This document shows, piece by piece, positions 23,241-35,575 of a DNA stretch of 64,000 bases. Source of the stretch: Omphiscola glabra (lineage: Eukaryota; Mollusca; Gastropoda; Lymnaeidae); the NCBI GenBank assembly GCA_964017045.1, contig OZ024797.1, forward strand, positions 12,927,062 to 12,991,061, in the 5' to 3' direction. Under the pieces are notes generated by a model, which was not told where the DNA came from, ran no database searches, and was given only the letters and a program-made list of their open reading frames with translations. The translations under genes were made by a program, and so were the position numbers. The stretch's first letter is position 1, and the number at the start of each line of letters is the position of its first letter.

Positions 23241-26200
23241 AAACTTATTTCGAGAATATCGCAAGTTCTCGCGCAGACCATCATTTCCGATGTCTCTGGT
23301 ATAAAAATAAGGAATTCTATTCTATCTGGCCATGTAGAAAATGTGGTACGACATTAAGCCAACAGAACTTACCGTTTAAGTACAAAGATGAAGTCAAATT
23401 TTAAATATATATAAACCCAGAGAAAAATAAAATGTACCTACCCATAACAGCGGAGTGTCCGAAATCCAGCGGCAGACCCGCATGAAGAGTTAGGGTGTCC
23501 AGGGTGGGTTCTGGAATCCCAAGCTGGTAAAATGAGGACCCCTGTGTTGGGGTGAATGGCCCAATGATTCTTGTTAAGCTGCTAGCGGTATCAAATATAT
23601 GAAAGTATTCGAAGTTGCGTTAAAACCTTTGGCCGGCTAGTCCAATCTCAGCAGTCACTGACATGTGAGTCAGAGGGGAGGGGACAACTGGTATGAGCAG
23701 CAGAAGTCAATTTATATCCACTTTTGAAAATCACACTAAAAATATGTTGGTGGTTTCCTTGCTGTGTGCACTTGATGGGGAAAATCTGAAACAAGAAATG
23801 GGTTGAGGATGTTGACTTAGCAAAAGAAGGTCGACTCCCGTTAACTAGCATGTGATAAACAATGTCCAAATAGGCAAAACCCTTGAATTCGTCGATACCC
23901 TACATGTCCATCGTAGTGCGGATTGTCAACATGAAGTCGTGTATATGTCTCACATTTAATGATTAAAGTTATAATTTGCGTTATTCATTGGTTTGTTTAT
24001 GAAACTCGTGGGATTATTTTTAAAAATATGTTATTAATGAGAGTAAGCTTCTGAATGGTGATATTGGCGGATCATCACCTTTGGTAACATATTCATTCTT
24101 GTAAGAAATGATGACGGCCATTGTAAAAGTCTGATTTGACTGATTTGTCCTAAAAAAACATAATAATATAGGTGTTGATATTTAAAGTAAAAAAAGTAGC
24201 ACACATCATCCGAGTATGACAATAGCTCCGAAAACTTTCATTTTATTTAGAGAGTACATAAAGATATTTATATCTCTATGAATCTATATTACTTTTTTAT
24301 ATGAGCAACTTAAAGTGATGCCTACTTGAAATCTGGCTATAATTGGGCTCACTTTGTGAATCGTGAAAACTTGTTAGAGATATCATCTTCAGAAATTAAA
24401 ATATTAATGTATAACACAAGTTAGGCCAGTAAAAAAAAAATATTTAGATAACATACGTACTTTTGACCAAGAAGATGATTAGTTTTTGGCTAAACAGCTA
24501 TTTTAAGTATTGATTAAACAGACATGTTTTTTTACATTTTGCCTAACAGTCTTCTTTGGTAGACGAAACATTTTTATATGAACATAAATATCACTTAATG
24601 CTAGGAAACATTGTCAACTAGCAAGAAGGAGGCGGCACAAAACCAGCACGGGGGAAAATACGATCAAAATACTTTTGAGCGGAAAATGTTTCTTAATACT
24701 ATAATACAAACATCTAAATAGTGTATCGGTCACATACACTTTAGAATGTCTTTGCGGTGTTGGGAAATTTTTTCCAAAACGAATTCTATAACTGCTTCCG
24801 GCGTCGTAAACATGCATTAGTAACAGAGAATTAAACTAATTGTGAAGTTGTCAAGTTTTTATTTTTTCTTTAACTTTCATTATTATTTTTTTCAAATTTA
24901 AACTTAACTGGTATTTTTGTTACTCATGATTATATGGGTTGAGGTTCTGATAAAGATATGAATTAATAATGATAATGCTATGAGAAAGGCTTTTCATAAT
25001 GAAATAAATGATTTGCGGTTGTCATGAACAAATGAATTTAGGTTCTCTAAATAAAAATTTTTAATTTTTAATTTTTTTTTACTATCTTTATGTATCTTAA
25101 ACTTCACTTTTAAAATTAAAGTCCAAAATAAATTTGTAAAACAAACTTTACATAATAATTTGAAATTGTTAGGGGTGATTTGAAACGCCTTCTTAGTTAC
25201 GTTCTCCAATGAGCAGATGAAAGATCCATTAGCTGTCTCCTTGACTGGCGAATCGTTTGATACAGTTAGCCTATAAATCCTGCCATGTCATCAGCGAGAC
25301 CCGTCCTTATCCGTCATTCAGCAAAACGGTGTCCCCTTTAATATCACACCATGGTAGCATTAGCAAACCAACTTGTAGTATTGGCAACCCATCTTGGACG
25401 CAATAGTTGAAACAATTTTTATGTTTAAAATCCAGGTTGTTTCATCACATGTTTCTGATAAGAATTAGCGCTAAAATCCGTGAACCAAGTGGTATCGCGT
25501 ACAACAACCCTTGTAATGCCATCGCGCAAGATTGCCACACCAGGGCAACGCGAGTCGACATGAAGAACTTAACAGTATTAACACCCACACACACAAATAA
25601 CTCTGGAAATGTCTTCCTTAGTAAAGACCGTGGATTGTCATGCTAACAATGGAAGACATTCATTCATCCACGGTATATATATTTATATATTTTTTAAGCC
25701 GAAACACAATCTACGGAAGATTGAACAATGTTGTCTGGCCGTAACAATCGGGCAACTCACATAATTTGCGTATATCCTGGTTTGCGCCTTAATCTCTCCC
25801 CAGCACGGGTGATAAAGTCGGTCTGACACTCACTGCTCGCTGGCTGCACTTCTCCCATGAACTATCACACCATGCATGGCAAATTGACTTCCACGGAACG
25901 TGCTTACTTCGTTGCTGTTGTTTTGGTGGGTTTTTTCCCCCTTGAACTCCTCTAGGTAAGTCTGAGCCTCGTCCGCTGGTTCCCGCCCCTGTCCGCGGGT
26001 TCTAAATCGCCCGTATCCCTTCTCTTGATCTGCTGGCTTTCGTCGAATCGTGAAAAGTCATTTCCCTCTTCGGTTCAACCCTTTTCTCCCCGTGACAAAT
26101 TCATAATTTTTTCTTACCTTTCAATCCTTTACTCTGGATATAAAAATATATCTATATATATCTTTGTTCTAGAATCATGGGGGCGGGTCCGTCAAACCCA

Positions 26201-26849
26201 CACGCACCATAACATGACAACTCTGCAACCCGCTTCTGATCTCCCATTGGCTAGGAGCGTGCACGAATATTCTGACAACCGGAGACCATCACCAATAAAT
26301 CTTGTCCGTGCCCCAAGCGGCCCCGCCCACCGCGCCAAAGTGCCAGACTTGCGGCCATTTTCTCCAGGCAACGGCTTGAGACGACTGTTATCTCCCGATT
26401 CGTTCCGCCTAGACTAGTCACCGTCTCCTGTTCTCTCCTGGGGCTTGTGGCACCTCCGGTGTTCGGCCTCGGTCTTTGAACGCCTCAGGGGTTGCTGGTT
26501 GATACACGGGACTGCTCGCCACTTTTGACAAAATGCTTTGAGGCTGTAATTGCGCCGGTTTTTCGACTCACGGCACGGGGCTTTTAGCATTTGTCCGTAG
26601 TTATTACCTCCAGCTCGTTGCCTTCTTGTTGTAATCTGCTCTGACTTGATTCTTACCTCTCTTAGAATCAGTCTTACGATCGCTTTAAACGAGAGTTTTT
26701 ATGTGAAGTGTTACCCCAGCTGTGGTCTCAACCCGTGTCCAATCACTGTATAGACATCGCAAAATTACAGCAGAGCTTTTCAAAACTAGTCGCACGTAAC
26801 CGTCCAAAATTAGCGTGAATTATACTTAAATATATCTATATCCCTATGT
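23241..26849. other. Long non-coding stretch with a CpG-richer patch at 25950-26480
   Basis: No coding exon could be supported. The patch holds GC-box (ccccgccc) and YY1-like (gcggccattttctcc) motifs and is less AT-rich than its surroundings, so it might be a promoter. No transcript is visible either side. The remainder is AT-rich and free of long arrays, unusual for this window. Confidence 0.3.
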
Positions 26850-28152
26850 GAGGACATAAAAGGCCTGGTTCAATCTCTCTATATCTCTGGATGTAGACCT
26901 ATAAGGCCTGGTTCAATCTCTCTATATCTCTGTGTGTAGACCTATAAGCCCTGGTTAAATCTCTCTATATCTCTGTGTGTTGACCTATAAGCCCTGGTTA
27001 AATCTCTCTATATCGCTGTGTGTTGACCTATAAGCCCTGGTTAAATCTCTCTATATCTCTGTGTGTAGACCTATAAGGCCTGGTTCAATCTCTCTATATC
27101 TCTGTGTGTAGACCTATAAGGCCTGGTTCAATCTCTCTATATCTCTGTGTGTAGACCTATAAGCCCTGTTTAAATCTCTCTATATCTCTGTGTGTTGACA
27201 TATAAGCCCTGTTTAAATCTCTCTATATATCTGTGTGTAGACCTATAAGGCCTGGTAAAATATCTCTATATCGCTGTGTGTTGACCTATAAGCCCTGGTT
27301 AAATCTCTCTATATCTCTGTGTGTAGACCTATAAGGCCTGGTTAAATCTCTCTATATCTCGGTGTGTAGACCTATAAGGCCTGGTTAAATCTCTTTATAT
27401 CTCTGTGTGTAGACCTATAAGGCCTGGTTAAATCTCTCTATATCTCTGTGTGTAGACCTATAAGGCCTGGTTAAATCTCTCTATATCTCTGTGTGTAGAC
27501 CTATAAGGCCTGGTTAAATCTCTTTATATCTCTGTGTGTAGACTCATAAGCCCTGGTTAAATCTCTCTATATCTCTGTGTGTAGACCTATAAGGCCTGGT
27601 TAAATCTCTTTATATCTCTGTGTGTAGACCTATAAGGCCTGGTTAAATCTCTCTATATCTCTGTGTGTAGACCTATAAGGCCTGGTTAAATCTCTCTATA
27701 TCTCTGTGTGTAGACCTATAAGGCCTGGTTAAATCTCTTTATATCTCTGTGTGTAGACCTATAAGGCCTGGTTAAATCTCTCTATATCTCTGTGTGTAGA
27801 CCTATAAGGCCTGGTTAAATCTCTCTATATCTCTGTGTGTAGACCTATAAGGCCTGGTTAAATCTCTCTATATCTCTGTGTGTAGACCTATAAGGCCTTG
27901 TTAAATCTCTCTATATCTCTGTGTGTAGACTTATAAGGCCTGGTTAAATCTCTTTATATCTCTGTGTGTAGACCTATAAGGCCTGGTTAAATCTCTCTAT
28001 ATCTCTGTGTGTAGACCTATAAGGCCTGGTTAAATCTCTTTATATCTCTGTGTGTAGACCTATAAGGCCTGGTTAAATCTCTCTATATCTCTGTGTGTAG
28101 ACCTATAAGGCCTGGTTAAATCTCTCTATATCTATGTGTGTAGACCTATAAG
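26850..28152. repeat. Minisatellite, 43-bp unit, about 30 copies
   Basis: Core gtagacctataaggcctggt plus a ctctctatatctctgtgt half. Left-hand copies (to about 27310) often read ttgacctataagccctgg, while right-hand copies are nearly uniform. A c-to-t variant (ctctttatat) recurs at intervals, indicating multi-unit duplications. Confidence 0.96.
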
Positions 28153-28647
28153 CGTCAGTTCAAACGATCAAATTTCGCGTCAAATTGTTGTATGAACGCA
28201 CTATTTTGTGCGTGATTTCTTTTTTTTTTTGGGGGGGGGGGGAGGGTGGGGATTTAATCAAATAGTAATTTGAAAGTTGTGACAAGGCTTTATACACGAA
28301 TTGCATTAAATGCTTGAATGAAAATTAAATCGTGTGAACCGACCGTAAGGCCTATTTATGTATCAAATAAATGATGCTGACAACATTTCTCGTAATAAAT
28401 GGTACACCAAAAGTTTTCTTTTAATATGAGTTTCAAAAAACGTAAAGTTTTGAGATCATTGTAAAAGTCTGTATCATTACACGTGAACTAGTTTTGTTCC
28501 CAAAGCAACAAAATGGTTGTCGACCTTTTTTAAATGGTCGACTTAAAAAGAAAATGCCAATTCAATAAAGTATAGTTAAAACATGTATGTTTACTATTTA
28601 CGATTTGGCAATGCAAAAGCACAGACCATCGGAGCCAGGTCTACCAA
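28153..28647. other. Unique spacer
   Basis: A T run followed by a G run lies at about 28219-28242. No gene is seen. Confidence 0.4.
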
Positions 28648-29058
28648 GCTTCCGTAAATGAATGGACAGTCCGTAAATGAATGGACAGTCGGTAAATGAA
28701 TGGACAGTCCGTAAATGAAGGGACAGTCCGTAAATGAAGGGACAGTCCGTAAATGAATGGACAGTCCGTAAATGAATGGACAGTCCATAAATGAATGGAC
28801 AGTCCGTAAATGAATGGATAGTCCGTAAATGAATGGACAGTCCGTAAATGAATGGACAGTCCGTAAATGAATGGACAGTCCGTAAATGAATGGACAGTCC
28901 GTAAATGAATGGACAGTCCGTAAATGAATGGACAGTCCGTAAATGAATGGACAGTCCGTAAATGAATGGACAGTCCGTAAATGAATGGACAGTCCGTAAA
29001 TGAATGGACAGTCCGTAAATGAATGGACAGTCCGTAAATGAATGGACAGTCCGTAAAC
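28648..29058. repeat. Minisatellite, 19-bp unit, about 21 copies
   Basis: Core gtccgtaaatgaatggaca. Copies are nearly identical. Although 19 is not a multiple of three, a minus frame stays open through three phases (SFTDCPFIYGLSIHLRTVH strings); spurious. Confidence 0.95.
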
Positions 29059-29284
29059 GCTTGTTAGGACTTGACTTATCTGTTTAAATTCGTAGGACCA
29101 GTGTCCAAAATAAGAGAGAACGTCCCTATGACTTTCATAGCGAAACAAAAATGAATTTCTCCACATTTGTGATCATTTCTTACTTGTGTTTCAAATTTCA
29201 TCTCTCCAGCGTTCCGGAAAATAAAACATATCAATATATTACATCCCATATAAATGAAATGTGCACACTCTGTATAATATGGCT

Positions 29285-29462
29285 CTATAGCTACTCTCAT
29301 GAGGTGTGCTTACTCTGTATAACAGGGTTTTATAGCTACTCTCATGAGGTGTGCTTACTCTGTATAACAGGGTTTTATTATAGCTACTCTCATTGACGTG
29401 TGCATGCTCTGTTTAACAGGGTTCTATAGCTACTCTCATGAGGTGTGCTTACTCTGTATAAC
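29285..29462. repeat. Minisatellite, about 45-48-bp unit, 4 copies
   Basis: Core tatagctactctcatgaggt, then a cttactctgtataacaggg half. Confidence 0.85.
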
Positions 29463-29636
29463 AGCTACTTCCAAAGCCTGAACCCCTACGACTCGTTTGC
29501 CTAAGTCTCGCACCGACTTCAATATAACAATGCAATTTTTAAATAGGAAAAAAATGAATAGTTCGTTATCAAAGAATTATATAAAAAATGCTGCAATCCT
29601 CGAATACTTAAAGCAACAAATGTTTGACCATTACGT

Positions 29637-29762
29637 CAGGCCCGCACCTAGGAAATTCCTGGCCCCAGGCAGCTGACAGGGTTCGGGCCTCTTTCGTGTT
29701 TTATAAACGTGCGTATATTTTTAAAACTAGAAAAAAAGTCGGGCCCCCAAGGTGCGGACCTG
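29637..29762. mobile_element. Small MITE with CAGGCCCGCACCT termini
   Basis: Inverted termini caggcccgcacctagg and, reversed, caggtccgcaccttgg bound a 126-bp non-coding element. Flanks attacgt and attaggt (6 of 7 identical) look like a decayed target duplication. Confidence 0.65.
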
Positions 29763-29925
29763 ATTAGGTAAAATGTTATTGCATATTTGTTATTATTATT
29801 TATTTACAAAATTATATCATAACGTCTTCCAATGGCTCCTCTGTTCTTTTAACTACTTCATCAAACCCTTGAAATGCCATTTCCCAACCCCTGGGGGTGC
29901 GATCATCAAAAGTTGAAAAACCATG

Positions 29926-30130
29926 CTGTAGAACAGTGGTTCTCAGCCTTCCTCATACCGCAACCTTTAATGCAGTTCCTCACGCTGTGGTGACTCACCA
30001 CCCCAACCATAACATTATTTTCTTTGCTACTTCATAAATGTTTTCCGAAGGTCTTAGGCGAACCCCGTGTTAAGGGTCGTTCGACCCCCAAAGGGATCGA
30101 GTCCCACAGGTTGAGAACGCTGCTGTAGAA
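29926..30130. mobile_element. Second SPIN-like hAT MITE with 8-bp target duplication
   Basis: The element is 29934-30122 (189 bp), collinear with the copy at 3034-3231 and in the same orientation (ggtcttaggcga, then gaccccc-aaggg, then cacaggttgagaac). The 8-bp target duplication ctgtagaa is perfect (29926-29933 and 30123-30130). One C is missing from the right terminus (gagaacgctg against gagaaccgctg). Non-coding. Confidence 0.88.
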
Positions 30131-30365
30131 TGATCAGCTAACCCGTTGGTCGCTAATAGAAAGTTGAATTTAAAATTGACGAAGTAAGTTAAAAATCTTC
30201 AAATTAAAGAAAGTAGTCTAACATATGTTTCACTAATTTGACATTAAAGTAATTAAGTAGGCCAAAATATGTTTCACTAACTAAATAAGAACTCTGAAGG
30301 AAAAAAAATATATAATTTACTCAAAATATTCTATATTCCAAGGCAAGATAACGACCTCACTAAAT

Positions 30366-30890
30366 ATTTAATAATTATAATAATAATAATAAAGTTCATT
30401 TTAAAACACGCTGCATCCCTAATTGAGGCTCGAGCGCAATAAAATACAAAAAGCAACATAACAAAATCTACATACAAGCCTATGGACAATACAAGCCAAT
30501 ATACATCGAGGAATTTGAGCAATCTACTTGGAAACAAGGTGGTAGACTACATCACCCAAGCAGGTGAGTGCGAAAAAAAGGGTTTTCAACTCAGTTTTGA
30601 AAGACTGCAGTGTCTGGCTGTTTCTGAGAGCGACAGGAAGGCCGTTCCAGATTCTTGGGCCAGCAAAAGCGAAAGTGCGCCTTCCGTATAGGCCTCAAGG
30701 CGGACTCGCAGTATCCAAAGTTTGCCACTGTCGGATGAACGTAGTGACGTAATGGGTACATAAGGCATCATGAGCCCTTTGAGATAGGACGGCGCCTGGT
30801 CATGCAAGCAGCGGTAGCACAGAGTTGCAATTTTGTACTCTACTCGAGCGCGGACAGGAGCCAATGCAGCTCTCTCAGACGTGTTTTAAA
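30366..30890 (-). mobile_element. 5'-truncated CR1/L2-like retrotransposon, 3' end
   Basis: On the minus strand the translation begins with PVRARVEYKIATLCYRCLHD and then QAPSYLKGLM and SSDSGKLWILRVRLEA. This is homologous to the C-terminal reverse-transcriptase tail of the larger copy at 46940-49660. The 3' ends match too, with the same (ATT)n tail joined to gaacttt. Only about 520 bp remain and the frame is broken near 30680. Confidence 0.85.
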
Positions 30891-31029
30891 ATGGAACTGC
30901 TCTAGCCTGCAAGCTCCTAATCATCTAAACAATGAACAAACCAACGTTTTTTTAAATCTATAATTTTTGTTTTTTCTATTTTATACCAATGAACTGCGTT
31001 AGAATAATTTCGAGGTGTAGAGGGGCGTG

Positions 31030-31500
31030 CTAAAGCATGTTGCTATGACAACGTATCTGTTGTGTTCGAAGCTCATGTCCTGGTTCTGGTAGGGTATACG
31101 TTGCTGCACCCACGTACTGGCGTATGTGCAACGGTTGGGGACGCCATGCTACCATCCTAACGGCTCCTATAGCAGATGCCAGGGCGTCCTTGAAGCTTTC
31201 GATAGATGTCGAGTTCACGGCGGCATTGTCCGGGTGGTTCCAAGCGATTATTGTGCGTGGGAAGAATGATTGTTTATATTGCACTCTGTTACTCCGAGGC
31301 ACAGTGAAGCATTTGCTATTGTTCCGGGTGTAATTGCTCATGAGGTTGTCAGAGGTTAAGTCAGTGTTTAGTGAGCGTTTGGCTCTGATTAATCGACCTG
31401 TCTTCTGTGGGGTGAGATAATTTTTGCTGGGATGGCTGGCACTAGCCCCTTGACCACTTTATATAAGAATTTCACAAAAAAGTCTGGTAGGCCAAGTCAT
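31030..31500 (-). mobile_element. Non-LTR retrotransposon reverse-transcriptase C-terminal fragment
   Basis: The minus-strand translation contains VQYKQSFFPRTIIAWN and STSIESFKDALA, a standard C-terminal stretch of non-LTR reverse transcriptases (YKNSFFPRTI-WN-LP type). It is preceded by TGRLIRAKRSLNTDLTSDNL and, in another frame, LVPAIPA. At least one frameshift and a 5' truncation make it a dead copy of a family different from the one at 30366-30890. Confidence 0.75.
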
Positions 31501-33235
31501 GTTGAACATCTCTAATTGAATATTTGTTCGAATGAAATATTGAACTGTAAGTAATTTTTAAATACGTCTCATTTATTGGAACTCCTCTTTAGTAAAAATT
31601 ATGTCACAGTTTTCTTTCTTTGAAAAAAATAATAATAGTGAATTTGAAACAGTCTCACTGAACAAACTAGGCTTCCATGGGTGAATATTCAAAGAAAAGT
31701 TAGAAACAACATTTTCTTTTAAAAATAGATAAATTATTTTTTTTAAATTTAATATTGAAATGTTAAATTAATGATTGTAATCAAATAAAATAATCTTTGA
31801 TCAATTTTAAAAAAAAATTATTTCTGAGCTTCGATGTACCGGTACGTCAGATGTGACGAGACATTTCAATCTAGTATATCCGAAAATTTGAATTGACATC
31901 GATTTAAGAACACATATTCTTGTGTCCATCCCGGCTATTATATTTTCACACTACTGACTTCATTATTTAACTAATGGATTTTTCACACGACACCGCACGG
32001 GGTGGCGCTGATACGCGGTGCACCTGATAGTATTTGGTGGTCACATCAAAGAGATTCCACCCGCTTCACAGGGGGGGGGGGGACAACTACCGACTACCCA
32101 CTGGCATTGCGGCCGACTGAAACGACCGGCTGACCGCGAGATGACGCTCGCCTTCCAATCAAAACGCTCCTAAATAAACACGATGGAGATCGTCATTTCA
32201 CGACGGGGAATCCCCTCGGATGCTCTCTCTCTCTCTCTCTCCCCCCCCCCCCCCCCCCCCGGATTCCCGTCAAATCTCTGAGAAATTGTTGCTTTAGCGT
32301 ACATCAACTTTGAGGGCTCGGGTCTGTAGAAACAGTTGGTCTTGATGTCTGTGCCGGTACCAGCTGGTTCACTTGGCTGCATTCTGATCCCCAAGCCCAG
32401 CTCTTTACTTCTGAAATCTGACCACTGCGCCGGTTTGTGTACGGTGGTGTACGGTTTGTGTACGGTTGTGTACAAGGTGATGCGAGAAACGAGGGTGTGG
32501 GTCGGATGAGGGGTAGAGGGATATAGAGAACAAAGTAGGAGATGTGTGCCCAATCGTGTGTCGATATTTAAATGTAAGCGAAGTTATGAAGGGATGCAGT
32601 TTTCATTCCAGAATCATTAATTTTTTTCTTACAAGTTCCGTATCACCATGTGCATCGCAATTTGGCCGTCTATGCGCATTGTAATGAAGTTTGGTTAGCA
32701 GCTGATTAAATAAGTGCAAGTATTTATATTCATATTTTAAAACGTCGAGTTTCTGTTAGTTAGTTGTTGTTATGGTAGGGGAAACAAAGTTAATATATAT
32801 ACAATATCTCTTAAGCCTTTTTCAATAAACACATTCAATTATTGATTTTTCTTTTAAAGTCTGAGGACTGCGACATTTTTTACCGAATTACAGCCCCCTG
32901 TGATGATGTTGGTAAGGAGGAGTAGGATCTGTCACCCGGGGCGTCATGATGACTACTTTGGCCCTGATAGATGTCCTGCCCCCGTGCAGTGCCTGAAATT
33001 ACATCACACACCCCCCCTCCGGCCCCCGCGCCCGGTGAAGTTGTCTGAAAAGAACGTTGGTCATTTCGAATCTGCCCACCTGGGACCCAAATGCTTTTCA
33101 TACATTACTTGAATAGTTTAGAGAGGGGTATGGGGATCCTTGTGCATTAATTTGTCCAATGTTCTCGTTGAGCGTCATACGGTCCTCGCCCCGCCCCATT
33201 CTCTTTCCATTTAATTTTTTTTTTTGGTTCTTTCT
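31501..33235. other. Intergenic; no supported gene
   Basis: Contains (CT)n followed by a C run at about 32225-32260 and a G tract at about 32070-32081. A minus ORF of 127 codons (32170-32553) includes non-repetitive text, but its end is compositional and no family is recognised. Confidence 0.35.
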
Positions 33236-33555
33236 TTTCCAACTACATTCCTTGGTGCAACAATCTTTTCTAACTACATTCCTTGGTGCAACAATCTTTT
33301 CCAACTACATTCCTTGGTGCAACAATCTTTTCCAACTTCATTCCTTGGTGCAACAATTTTTTCCATCTACATTCCTTGGTGCAACAATCATTTCCATCTA
33401 CATTCCTTGGTGCAACAATCTTATCCAACTACATTCCTTGGTGCAACAATCTTATCCAACTACATTCCTTGGTGCAACAATCATTTCCAACTACATTCCT
33501 TGGTGCAACAATCATTTCCAACTACATTCCTTGGTGCAACAATCTTTTCCAACTT
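33236..33555. repeat. Minisatellite, 31-bp unit, 10 copies
   Basis: Core actacattccttggtgcaac; three plus frames are open by chance. Confidence 0.95.
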
Positions 33556-33694
33556 GCTTGTTATCGAGTCCAAGATACAGAAGCAGGACTTGGTGCTGAA
33601 GATGGCAGCCCTTGTATGTATGGTCTATAGAAAGAAACAAGCGATTACTATCTTCTCTTTTAGGTTTGGCGTCATAAACTAACACGTTGAAATA

Positions 33695-33897
33695 CTTCAT
33701 GGCAGTGGCGTAGTGAGGGGGCAAGGGGGGCATCATGCCCCGGGTGCTACTCACAAAGGGGCGCAAAATGGTATATTTTACTATAATATTGTATGGTTTT
33801 CGAATAGGTGGGGGGGCGCTAAAAAGGTATTGGGGGGGCGCTGAAATGGTATTGTGCCCCGGGCGCGAGTTAAGCTCGCTACGCCACTGCTTCATGG
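33695..33897. mobile_element. hAT-type MITE with CAGTGGCGTAG inverted termini
   Basis: The element is 33703-33889 (187 bp) with exact 11-bp terminal inverted repeats cagtggcgtag and ctacgccactg. The 8-bp target duplication cttcatgg is perfect (33695-33702 and 33890-33897). The interior is G-rich, with ggggggcgctaaaa and ggggggcgctgaaa repeats, and non-coding. Confidence 0.88.
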
Positions 33898-34369
33898 CAC
33901 TGTCACACTTTGCTTTCTCAACTGCAAAGTTGTCAGCTTCCACTGCCATTTTTTGTCACGTTCCATTGTTCATTCTAGAAAACACATTTAATTTAACCGT
34001 ATACAATTATTTTGATAATGTTAGAAGCGATAACCAAAAAGAAAACAAAAACAAAAAAAAACTGCACTCAGACACATGCAATTCCAATAATCATGGCTTT
34101 CTCAGTTATTATTATGCTCAAGTATTAAAAAAACAACATGTTTAATTGTTACATTCTTAAATTAGAACGGAAAAAGTGAAAATCCCATCAGAGGTTTCGG
34201 GTAAGACTGACCACAAAAACAAAGGAAAAACAACTCAATGAAACGTCCTGTTGAAATCATCACTGATTATGTATATCTAAATTTAGCTCGTGTTTGTTGA
34301 TTGGTCAAAGTCATGTCTCGTAACCTTAACGCCGTGCGTGAAAAAGATTCATTCCGGAACACTTACATT
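33898..34369. other. AT-rich spacer
   Basis: No coding or structural feature is seen. Confidence 0.4.
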
Positions 34370-35090
34370 TTGGTGACATTTCTGACCAATTAACACTTGC
34401 ATTTTGGTGACATTTCTGACCCATTAACACTTATATTTAGGTGACATTTCTGACCCATTAACACTTATATTTTGGTGCCATTTCTGACCCATTAACACTT
34501 ACATTTTGGTGACATTTCTGACCCATTAACACTTACATTTTGATGACACTTCTGACCCATTAACACTTACATTTTGATCACGATTCTGAACCATTAACAC
34601 TTACATTTTAATGACATTTCTGACCCATTAACACTTACATTTTGATGACACTTCTGACCCATTAACACTTACATTATGATGTCACTTCTGACCCATTAAC
34701 ACTTACATTTTGATCACGATTCTGAACCATTAACAATTACATTTTAATGACATTTCTGACCCATTAACACTTACATTTTGATGACACTTCTGGCCCATTA
34801 ACACTTACATGTTGATGACACTTCTGACCCATTAACACTTACATTATGATGTCACTTCTGACCCATTAACACTTACATTTTGATCACGATTCTGAACCAT
34901 TAACACTTACATTTTGATGACATTTTTGACCCATTAACAATTACATTTTGATGACATTTCTGGCCCATTAACACTTACATGTTGATGACACTTCTGACCC
35001 ATTAACACATACATTTTGATGACACTTTTTGCCCATTAACACTTACATATTGATGACACTTCTGACCCCTTTACCCTTATATTTTGATGA
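34370..35090. repeat. Minisatellite, 34-bp unit, about 21 copies
   Basis: Core acccattaacacttacattt plus tgatgacacttctg. Variants such as gatcacgattctgaacc recur at regular multi-unit spacing. Confidence 0.95.
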
Positions 35091-35321
35091 TACTTAATGA
35101 ACACATGACATAGTCACATCACGCCCGTTAAGAATGCCCCATCATTCAAAAACTAATTCAAAATTCAATACATTTATTGGAATGTTCATGTTAAAAGATT
35201 ATGTAAATTCGTGAAAAAATGTCATCTTTTTTAATTATAAAAACACAAGGTTATTTTTCACCTCACTTGACAATTTAACATGTAACATAACAGTTACTGG
35301 TCAAATAGCTCAAAGATACTC

Positions 35322-35575
35322 GAAGATTTGAGATTTGGTTTCCAAATTGTTCAAAGATGCTCAAAGATGTGCTATTTGGTTTCCAAATTGTTCAACGATG
35401 TGCTATTTGGTTTCCAAATTGTTCAAAGATGTTCAAAGATGTGTTATTTGGTTTCCAAATTGTTCAAAGATGTTCAAAGATGTGTTATTTGGTTTCCAAA
35501 TTGTTCAAAGATGTGTTATTTTGTTTACAAATTGTTCAAAGATGTTCAAAGATGCTCAAAGATGTGTTATTTGGT
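35322..35575. repeat. Compound minisatellite
   Basis: Two interleaved modules, tttccaaattgttcaaagat and gatgctcaaagatgtgctat, occur in varying numbers. Open frames here are by-products. Confidence 0.88.

Noticed and set aside
23013..23357. 114-codon plus ORF
   Set aside because: The better protein-like reading is on the opposite strand, and neither is recognisable; listed only as a low-confidence fragment.
26850..28152. CRISPR-like regular repeats
   Set aside because: Repeats are head-to-tail with no unique spacers, in a eukaryotic context; the same holds for the other arrays.
28594..29166. 190-codon minus ORF of DCPFIYGLSIHLRTV repeats
   Set aside because: A 19-bp unit cycling through three stop-free phases; no unique protein sequence supports it.
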